28,881 nt of DNA from an uncultured Lachnospiraceae bacterium (GTDB lineage Bacteria; Bacillota; Clostridia; Lachnospirales; Lachnospiraceae). The position numbers and the translations under genes are program-made. The stretch covers positions 12,458-41,338 of the forward strand of contig CAJTRU010000010.1 of the NCBI GenBank assembly GCA_910579085.1, in the 5' to 3' direction. Below, in pieces: positions 22,964 to 28,881 of the stretch; the stretch's first letter is position 1; each line of letters begins with the position of its first letter. The notes beneath the pieces are model-generated. The model had not been told where the DNA came from. It saw nothing but the letters and a program-made list of their open reading frames with translations, and did not search any database.

Positions 22964-24829
22964 TTAGTCATAATAATTTAAAAGCTGCTTTAAATCTGCA
23001 ATATAATTTATAATATTCTTGCCATTATCAGTATCCCTTACAAGTATACGTGACTTTTCAGTTTCTACAAACTGTGACTCAGACTGTATATCCTTATTCT
23101 TTGTAAGTGCATGGTATACACTTTCAAAAGGCTGGTGTGCTTTAAGCCTTAACCCATGCGAATTATAAATAAGTGTATATCCTGCAATGCCTGTTGTTTC
23201 ATGGTAGTTTTTACAGAAACCGCCATCTATTACCATAAGCTTGCCATTTGCCCTGATTGGCTGCTCACCTTCAATAGTTTTTACAGGTGTATGCCCATTA
23301 ATTATATGTGACATATCAGAATAAAGCCCAAATTCACGCAAAATCATATTGCATGTTCTTTCTTCTTTATAATATTTATAGTAAGGGTCTGTTTCTTCTT
23401 TCCATGTACTTTTATCATCTACAAATGTACGTTCAAATGTTTTTAAATTCCTGCCACATAAAGGTGATTTCCTGCCTGCCCACAAGTACCACATAAAATC
23501 CTTTGCATCAGTGCTGTGTGTGCTGTAATATGCCCTTCTTGCCATTTTGTCAGCATAATCCAGGTAGGACTTGCCTTTGTAAATTTCATCCCCCATCTGC
23601 ACACCTTCAAAATTGCCTGAATCATCCATTGGAATACACCCGTGGTATAGAAGGTTGCCATTATAAATGCGGTACATGCTTCCTTTTTCATATAAAAACT
23701 TTATATGTGACTGTAAACGCACGCTGTTTAAAAATGCTGCTTTAAGTTCTTCCATAACAGCACTTTCTTCATCTGATAAATCATATGGATTTTCAGTGTC
23801 AACAGTAGGAAATTCTATATCATTTATTTTATAATTAACGCCATCTATTAAAACTTCCCCAGTTTCAAAATTTATTTTATGTAAAAATGTCCTGTCGTCC
23901 ATCCCATATTCACTATGGCGTCTTATAATACTTCCTTCAAGTTTAAATAAAATAACTGATATTGCCTTTAATGCTGCTTCCATAGGGTTCTTGCATGTAT
24001 ATTGCTGCACAGCAAACAAAGCAAGTGAACGCAGGCTTATGCCATATCCGCTTTCAAGTATTTCTGTGTTCTGGTATTTTAAATTATTACGGATTACATT
24101 TGCTATACATGCAAGGCTTCCTGACGCTGCACCCATCCAGAGGATATCATGGTTCCCCCATTCAATATCAAGTGAATGGTATCCCTTTAGCAAATCAAGT
24201 ATTTTATCAGCATAAGGCCCTCTGTCAAATATATCCCCTACAATATGCAGATGGTCTACAGCAAGCTGTTTAATTAATCCTGCCAGCGCTACAATAAATT
24301 CATCTGCATTTTCAATATCCAGTATTGTATCAATTATTTTGCTATGGTAAAGTACCTGGTTATCATCTTCATCTTTCTGTACATGCAAAAGCTCATCAAT
24401 TATATAAGAAAAGTCAGCTGGCATGGCTTTCCTTACTTTTGACCTTGTATATTTGGAAGACAGCAGCTTTGCAATTTCTATAAGCTGGTTTAAAACCATT
24501 CTGTACCAGTCCCCAGTTAAAACATCTTTTTTGCGGAGCATTGCAAGCTTTTCCCTTGGATAGTAAATTAATGTACATATTTCCTGCTGTTCAAAATCTG
24601 TAAGTATATCCCCAAATAAAAGATGTACTTTCTCCCTTACAACTCCTGAACAGTTGTTTAAAATATGGTAAAATGCTTCATATTCTCCATGCAGGTCGCT
24701 CATAAAATGCTCTGTGCCCTTTGGAAGGTTTAGAATTGCATTAAGGTTAATAATCTCCCTGCATACAGCCTGCTTGGATGGAAATTTTTCTGCAAGCAGT
24801 TTTATATATTTCTTATCTTTTAATTCCAT
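22964..24829 (-). CDS. fbp: fructose-1,6-bisphosphatase class III
   Basis: A Mn2+-dependent gluconeogenic phosphatase converting fructose 1,6-bisphosphate to fructose 6-phosphate. It has 621 residues, close to the usual 640-670. Calcineurin-like metallophosphatase motifs are in order: FMSDLHGEYEAF (D45, H47), GDIFDRGPYADKILD, WGNHDILWMGAASGS and INGHTPVKTIEG. This enzyme class is typical of Firmicutes. The frame is open 10 codons upstream (24859), but GGGGGATTTTT precedes the ATG at 24829, where the family sequence (MELKDKKYIK) starts. It converges with the AraC gene. A DMT transporter gene lies 69 bp upstream on the same strand. Confidence 0.95.
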   Translation of the reverse strand: MELKDKKYIKLLAEKFPSKQAVCREIINLNAILNLPKGTEHFMSDLHGEYEAFYHILNNCSGVVREKVHLLFGDILTDFEQQEICTLIYYPREKLAMLRKKDVLTGDWYRMVLNQLIEIAKLLSSKYTRSKVRKAMPADFSYIIDELLHVQKDEDDNQVLYHSKIIDTILDIENADEFIVALAGLIKQLAVDHLHIVGDIFDRGPYADKILDLLKGYHSLDIEWGNHDILWMGAASGSLACIANVIRNNLKYQNTEILESGYGISLRSLALFAVQQYTCKNPMEAALKAISVILFKLEGSIIRRHSEYGMDDRTFLHKINFETGEVLIDGVNYKINDIEFPTVDTENPYDLSDEESAVMEELKAAFLNSVRLQSHIKFLYEKGSMYRIYNGNLLYHGCIPMDDSGNFEGVQMGDEIYKGKSYLDYADKMARRAYYSTHSTDAKDFMWYLWAGRKSPLCGRNLKTFERTFVDDKSTWKEETDPYYKYYKEERTCNMILREFGLYSDMSHIINGHTPVKTIEGEQPIRANGKLMVIDGGFCKNYHETTGIAGYTLIYNSHGLRLKAHQPFESVYHALTKNKDIQSESQFVETEKSRILVRDTDNGKNIINYIADLKQLLNYYD

Positions 24830-24898
24830 AAAAATCCCCCATTCCGCCCCTGGTGGCATAAATAGTGGTGCAAAACGCTGTTTTAATGTTACTTGCTG

Positions 24899-25345
24899 TT
24901 ACTGCCTTAATTCTTTCCATTTAAAAATAATAATCCCTGCTGCCATTAACACAACACCTGCAAGTTTTGTCCAGTGGAACTGGCTTTTTTCCACGCCAAA
25001 CATTCCAAAAAGCTCAATAAGGTATGCTGAAACTATCTGGGCAGATATTATAAAAAGGACTGCCTGGGCAGGGCCAAGTGTATTCATTCCAAAAATAACA
25101 GTATATGTTATAAATGCACCTATTATCCCTCCTGATAACATGTAGACAGGCCTTGCTGATATAACTGCCCCGAAACTGCTTTCCCTGCCTGTTACAAACC
25201 ATGCTGCCATACATACTACAAATGCCGTAGCATGTACAAATGCCGCAGCAATCCATACGCCAGTCTGTTTTGTTACCGCTGAATTAAAAACACCTTGTAC
25301 ACTCATTAATATTCCTGATATTACTGAAACAACCATTCCCCACAT
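24899..25345 (-). CDS. DMT superfamily transporter, YdcZ/DUF606 type
   Basis: A 148-residue membrane protein with five probable helices and glycine/alanine-rich segments: MVVSVISGILMSVQGVFNSAV, IAAAFVHATAFVVCMAAW, MLSGGIIGAFITYTVIFGM, AQAVLFIISAQIVSAYLIE and LAGVVLMAAGIIIF. It matches the YdcZ/DUF606 family of small four- or five-helix transporters in the drug/metabolite superfamily, often found in pairs; only one copy is here. AAAGAGG lies 7-8 nt before the ATG. It is 69 bp upstream of fbp, so the two may be co-transcribed. Substrate unknown. Confidence 0.85.
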   Translation of the reverse strand: MWGMVVSVISGILMSVQGVFNSAVTKQTGVWIAAAFVHATAFVVCMAAWFVTGRESSFGAVISARPVYMLSGGIIGAFITYTVIFGMNTLGPAQAVLFIISAQIVSAYLIELFGMFGVEKSQFHWTKLAGVVLMAAGIIIFKWKELRQ

Positions 25346-25403
25346 AACCAGACCTCTTTCCTGTAATAATAATATAACCAGAAAACCATGCCATAAGTAT
25401 ACC

Positions 25404-25421
25404 TGTAATATTTATATTACA
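25404..25421. promoter_or_regulatory. 18-bp inverted repeat upstream of the DMT transporter
   Basis: TGTAATA-TTTA-TATTACA is a perfect 7-bp inverted repeat, about 60 bp upstream of the transporter and 29 bp after the argD stop. It could be an operator or an AT-rich hairpin; undecided. Confidence 0.3.
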
Positions 25422-25449
25422 TGTCCCCTTACTTCTGGCTTCTTATATA

Positions 25450-26679
25450 CTACAGAATATTTCCAAAACAGGCCGGATTATTCAATTTTTTATAAACATC
25501 ATATGCCCTGCAAAAAATCCCGTCAAGTATACTATACATATTATCAATATGTTCTTTTTCTATTATTAAAGGAGGCACAAACCTTATTATATTGCTTCCT
25601 GCTGATATTAAAATTAAATTGTTTTTTAGTGCTTCTGTAACAATATGGCTTGCTGGGACAGCAAGTTCCATTCCAAGCATAAGCCCTTTTCCTCTTATAT
25701 CTTTTATAATTGTATTATGCTTGTCCTTAAGTTCCCCAAGTTTCTCCCTGAGATAAGGGGCAGTTTCATTAACATGCTGTAATATCCCCTTCTCCTGGAA
25801 TATTTCAAAAACTTTGCACACAGCTGCTGTTGCAAGCGGGTTCCCACCATAAGTAGTGCCGTGGTCACCTGGGCACATTGCGTCTGCTGCCCTGCTGTTT
25901 GCTGCAAATGCACCTACAGGCACGCCACAGCCAAGTGCTTTTGCTGTTGTAAGGATATCTGGCATTATACCATAGTGCTGGTATGTAAACATCTTTCCAG
26001 TACGTCCCATTCCACATTGTATTTCATCCAGTATTAATAAAATATCATTTTCATCACAGAGCTTCCTTATTCCTGTTATAAACTCTTCCGTTGCAGGATA
26101 AATGCCGCCTTCACCTTGCAATGTTTCCATTATTATAGCACATGTATCCTGGTTAACCAGCGCTTTTACACTTTCCAGGTTATTATATTCTGCAAATGAT
26201 ACACCGCCTATTAATGGCTCAAAAGGTTCTCTGTAATGTTTAGTGCCTGTAACAGAAAGTGCACCCATGCTTCTTCCGTGGAAAGAGTGCTCCATTGCAA
26301 TTATGCCGCCTTTACTGTCTTTATTCTTTAGATATGCGTACTTCCTTGCTAACTTTATAGCGCCTTCTATTGCTTCTGTGCCGCTGTTTGTAAAGAAAAC
26401 TTTGTCAAGGCCTGTGGCTTCTGTAATATAAGCCGCTGCCTGGATTGCAGGCTCATTAAAATAAAGGTTTGAAGTATGTATAATCTTGTCTATCTGTTCT
26501 TTAAGTGCCTGTTTATACTCCTCATTGCTGTAGCCAAGTGCACAGACAGCAATGCCCGCACCCATGTCAAGGTACTTGCTGCCCTGGCTGTCATAAAGGT
26601 AAACACCCTCACCTTTTGTAAATATAAGGTTTCTGTTATATACATGTATAAAATGTTTTGAAATTTCTTCTATATCCAT
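25450..26679 (-). CDS. argD: acetylornithine aminotransferase
   Basis: A PLP enzyme that converts N-acetylglutamate semialdehyde to N-acetylornithine in arginine synthesis, using glutamate. It has 409 residues with a normal class III aminotransferase plan: FTNSGTEAIEGAIKLAR (phosphate-binding loop), LILDEIQCGMGRTGKMF (Asp218 for the PLP ring nitrogen), TTAKALGCGVPVG (Schiff-base Lys247), and GTTYGGNPLA. A short tail (YKKLNNPACFGNIL) extends past the usual end. TGGAGG is 6 nt before the ATG. It is 18 bp from argB, so the two are surely co-transcribed. Some members also act on succinyldiaminopimelate. Confidence 0.95.
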   Translation of the reverse strand: MDIEEISKHFIHVYNRNLIFTKGEGVYLYDSQGSKYLDMGAGIAVCALGYSNEEYKQALKEQIDKIIHTSNLYFNEPAIQAAAYITEATGLDKVFFTNSGTEAIEGAIKLARKYAYLKNKDSKGGIIAMEHSFHGRSMGALSVTGTKHYREPFEPLIGGVSFAEYNNLESVKALVNQDTCAIIMETLQGEGGIYPATEEFITGIRKLCDENDILLILDEIQCGMGRTGKMFTYQHYGIMPDILTTAKALGCGVPVGAFAANSRAADAMCPGDHGTTYGGNPLATAAVCKVFEIFQEKGILQHVNETAPYLREKLGELKDKHNTIIKDIRGKGLMLGMELAVPASHIVTEALKNNLILISAGSNIIRFVPPLIIEKEHIDNMYSILDGIFCRAYDVYKKLNNPACFGNIL

Positions 26680-26697
26680 AGCAATCCTCCAGTATAT

Positions 26698-27612
26698 TTA
26701 ATGCTCATTAAAATAACGTCCGCTGTCATCACCTATTATAGCTGTACCAATACCCTTCTTTGTAAAGAATTCCAGCAGCAGGCAGTGTTCCCTTCTGCCA
26801 TCAAGGATATGCACCCTGTTTACACCTGAATTAACAGCATTTATGCAGTTAGTGACTTTAGGAAGCATACCACCTGTTATAATACCGCCTTCTATAAGCT
26901 TGTTAGCTTCGTTAAGGTCAAGTACGGATATAAGCGAGCTTTTATCATCAGGATTAATATATACACCCTCAACATCTGTAAGAAATGCAAGCTTTTCAGC
27001 ATATATTGCGCCTGCTATTGCACAAGCAGCATCATCAGCATTTATATTATAAGTATCGCCGTTATCATCCATGCCAATTGGTGCAATAACTGGTATAAAA
27101 TCATTTTCAATAAGAGTATCAATAATTTCTGTATTTACTGACTGGATATCACCTACATAACCAATATCCTTGCCATCTGGCATTTTCTTTACCGCTTTTA
27201 ACATGCCGCCATCCTTGCCGCATATGCCAACAGCCTTTACACCAAGTTTCTCTACCATCTGCACAAGGTTTTTATTAACACGGTTAAGTACCATTTCTGC
27301 AATTTCCATTGTATCTTTGTCTGTTACGCGCAGCCCGTTTTCAAAACCGGTCTCTTTGCCTGTCTTGTCAAGCCACCTGCTTATTTCTTTGCCACCGCCA
27401 TGTACTATAACCGGCTTCATCCCGACAAGCTTTAATAAAGCAACATCCTTAATTACACTCTCTTCAAGGTTCTTATCAAGCATTGCACTTCCGCCATATT
27501 TTACAACAACTTTTTTATTATTAAAATCACGTATATATGGAAGGGCTTCTATAAGAGTTTCTGCTTTCTCTGTAATTATATCAAAATATTCTTTCTTTTC
27601 TTCATCATTCAT
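26698..27612 (-). CDS. argB: acetylglutamate kinase
   Basis: This enzyme phosphorylates N-acetylglutamate with ATP, the second step of arginine synthesis. From the chosen start it has 304 residues. The amino-acid-kinase motifs are VVKYGGSAM (Lys38 region), VHGGGKEI (71-76), the NINADDAA segment and GGMLPKV. The extended N-terminal helix before the core (FDIITEKAETLIEALPYI) is the feature linked to arginine feedback inhibition in hexameric forms (family knowledge). A longer frame starts at ATG 27654, but GATGGGG is 7 nt before the ATG at 27612, which is better placed. It lies between argC (83 bp) and argD (18 bp). Confidence 0.95.
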   Translation of the reverse strand: MNDEEKKEYFDIITEKAETLIEALPYIRDFNNKKVVVKYGGSAMLDKNLEESVIKDVALLKLVGMKPVIVHGGGKEISRWLDKTGKETGFENGLRVTDKDTMEIAEMVLNRVNKNLVQMVEKLGVKAVGICGKDGGMLKAVKKMPDGKDIGYVGDIQSVNTEIIDTLIENDFIPVIAPIGMDDNGDTYNINADDAACAIAGAIYAEKLAFLTDVEGVYINPDDKSSLISVLDLNEANKLIEGGIITGGMLPKVTNCINAVNSGVNRVHILDGRREHCLLLEFFTKKGIGTAIIGDDSGRYFNEH

Positions 27613-27695
27613 AACTTTTCCCCATCTTTCTTTATTTTCAGGCCCAGTACCCATTTAATATGCCTCTGCCAGGTGGCAGTAACAATATCTATTAT

Positions 27696-28736
27696 TTAAG
27701 GAAACATTGGTATTGTCTTAAGGCCTGTATTTTCTTCAAAACCAAACATTATATTCATATTCTGGACTGCCTGTCCTGCTGCACCCTTTACAACATTATC
27801 AATAGCACCCATCATAATAATACGCCCTGTGCGCTCATCTATTTTAAAGTTTACATCTACAAAGTTGCTTCCCTCTGTCCACCTTGTTTCTGGAAATACA
27901 TTTTCATCAAGCACACGTACAAAATATTCTTTGCCATAATATTTATCATATACCGCTTTAACTTCATTATATGAAAGTTTTCCAGCCAGCTTTGCATATG
28001 ATGTGGCAAGTATTCCCCTGTTCATAGGTACAAGATGAGGGGTAAAGTTTATAATAACATCCTTTCCAGACGCATAGGAAAGCTGGTCTTCAATTTCTGG
28101 TGTATGCCTGTGTACTGCAACACCATATGGCTTAATACTTTCATTAACTTCACAGTACAGGTTTGCTGTTTTTGCCCCACGTCCTGCACCAGATACGCCT
28201 GATTTTGCATCAACGATAACAGTATCCATATCAATAAGCCCCTCTTTAGCCAGAGGGTAGATTGAAAGAACTGTACATGTAGGAAAACAGCCAGGGTTTG
28301 CAATAAGCCTTGCATTTTTTATATCTTCCCTGTTGGCTTCACAAAGCCCGTATACAGCTTCTTCTATAAAGCCAGGGCTCTGGTGCTTAATCCCATACCA
28401 TTCCTCATATTTTGCAACATCTTTAATCCTGAAATCAGCGCTAAGGTCAATTACTTTTGTCCTGCTTAATACTTCCTCACTAACAAGTGAACTGCAAAGC
28501 CCCTGCGGTGTAGCCGTAAAAATAACATCTGCCTGTCCTGCAAGCTCTTCTATGTCCTCACCCATACAGGTACTGTCTGTAATCTGGAACATATTGCCAA
28601 ATATGCTGCTGTACTTCTTATCTATATATGACCTTGAGCCATACCATACAATCTCCACACCTGGATGCTGTAAAAGTATACGCACAAGTTCCTGTCCTGC
28701 ATAACCAGTAGAACCTATAATTCCTGCTTTAACCAT
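27696..28736 (-). CDS. argC: N-acetyl-gamma-glutamyl-phosphate reductase
   Basis: An NADPH-dependent reductase for the third step of arginine synthesis, in the cytoplasm. It has 346 residues, normal for the family: the Rossmann start KAGIIGSTGYAGQELVRIL, FTATPQGLCSSLV, and the active-site Cys150 in ANPGCFPTCTV. The HRHTPEIEDQL and PHLVPMNRGI segments follow, the former with a conserved His. The ribosome site is weak (GGTG 6 nt before the ATG). The first gene of argC-argB-argD on the minus strand, preceded by a good promoter. argJ, common between argC and argB in Firmicutes, is absent here. Confidence 0.95.
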   Translation of the reverse strand: MVKAGIIGSTGYAGQELVRILLQHPGVEIVWYGSRSYIDKKYSSIFGNMFQITDSTCMGEDIEELAGQADVIFTATPQGLCSSLVSEEVLSRTKVIDLSADFRIKDVAKYEEWYGIKHQSPGFIEEAVYGLCEANREDIKNARLIANPGCFPTCTVLSIYPLAKEGLIDMDTVIVDAKSGVSGAGRGAKTANLYCEVNESIKPYGVAVHRHTPEIEDQLSYASGKDVIINFTPHLVPMNRGILATSYAKLAGKLSYNEVKAVYDKYYGKEYFVRVLDENVFPETRWTEGSNFVDVNFKIDERTGRIIMMGAIDNVVKGAAGQAVQNMNIMFGFEENTGLKTIPMFP

Positions 28737-28777
28737 TAATTACACCATGCCTTTCATATGCTTATTTAACCACGCCA

Positions 28778-28796
28778 GGCAGCCTTGCCGGCTGCC
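28778..28796. repeat. GC-rich hairpin in the argC leader
   Basis: GGCAGCC-TTGCC-GGCTGCC is a perfect 7-bp stem, GC-rich against an AT-rich background, about 40 bp before the argC start and downstream of the promoter. No T run follows on the minus strand. It may affect leader translation or stability; not identified. Confidence 0.35.
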
Positions 28797-28812
28797 CTGT
28801 AACGCAATGCCT

Positions 28813-28841
28813 ATTATACAGCTAAATTTATATTTATGCAA
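28813..28841 (-). promoter_or_regulatory. promoter of the argC-argB-argD block
   Basis: On the minus strand a perfect TATAAT (28813-28818) lies 17 bp from TTGCAT (28836-28841). The -35 is poor but the -10 and spacing are ideal. It is about 77 bp upstream of argC. Confidence 0.5.
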
Positions 28842-28856
28842 TAGAATTTTTATATT
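28842..28856 (-). promoter_or_regulatory. possible ArgR/AhrC operator (ARG box)
   Basis: On the minus strand, AATATAAAAATTCTA matches about 10 of 13 bases of the Bacillus-type ARG-box half (GAATAAAAATTCA, from memory). It directly abuts the -35. AT-rich DNA yields such matches easily, so this is tentative. Confidence 0.3.
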
Positions 28857-28881
28857 TATCTAAAAATATACATTATTTCTG

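Noticed and set aside
23991..24273. Plus-strand frames inside the fbp gene
   Set aside because: They overlap the highly conserved phosphatase on the other strand and show no start signals or motifs.
1..28881. CRISPR array, rRNA or tRNA genes
   Set aside because: No regularly spaced repeats and no tRNA- or rRNA-like sequence were seen on either strand.

Overview
The window is low-GC DNA of Firmicutes type. Most likely it comes from an anaerobic, gut-type Lachnospiraceae. Supporting signs are class III fructose-bisphosphatase, a fused chorismate mutase/prephenate dehydratase, a YlbJ-type sporulation membrane protein, a LysM-GH18 spore-hydrolase gene and a secreted Ig-like (BIG2) arabinofuranosidase, with strong AGGAGG-type ribosome sites throughout. 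The family-level assignment is inference. All but one of the chromosomal genes lie on the minus strand; the exception is an AraC-type regulator.

Chromosomal part, left: pheA, a GNAT acetyltransferase, a Nudix/pyrophosphatase-like fusion, an M18 aminopeptidase, ylbJ, a CorA-type transporter, and then the 3' part of a LysM-GH18 hydrolase gene (6720-7136). Chromosomal part, right: the 5' part of the same hydrolase gene (15358-16083), a YyaL-type thioredoxin-fold protein, a HIT hydrolase, a GH51 arabinofuranosidase with a divergent AraC regulator, class III fbp, a DMT transporter, and an arginine block argC-argB-argD without argJ.

Central part (about 7137-15371): an 8221-bp insertion splits the LysM-GH18 gene. 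Both edges carry the same 14-bp core, GCTGTATTTATACC. Joining the two gene parts through one core copy restores a continuous 380-codon frame and the normal family sequence (WGYKYS|EPMAVAPINK). Inside each edge is a 13-bp inverted arm (ATATAGGTAATAA), as expected for serine-recombinase sites, and the element encodes a 529-residue large serine recombinase. I saw no phage structural or conjugation genes. The layout is that of a small skin-like intervening element in a probable sporulation/germination gene. Programmed excision is inference.

Cargo: a plus-strand group of two lipoproteins and two secreted Ig-like proteins upstream of the recombinase. A tightly packed minus-strand trio, GHKL ATPase (with STAS-like N-terminus) - STAS-like DUF4325 - PIN nuclease, lies next to the right edge. 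This trio looks like a partner-switching module with a ribonuclease output and could be a toxin-antitoxin or defence system. The left edge holds a small 62-residue protein gene, a candidate structured RNA of about 160 nt ending in a terminator, and decayed genes including a YoeB/Txe toxin fragment.

The hydrolase 5' half points straight into the ATPase-STAS-PIN operon on the same strand, so transcription from the broken host gene could feed the cargo until excision.
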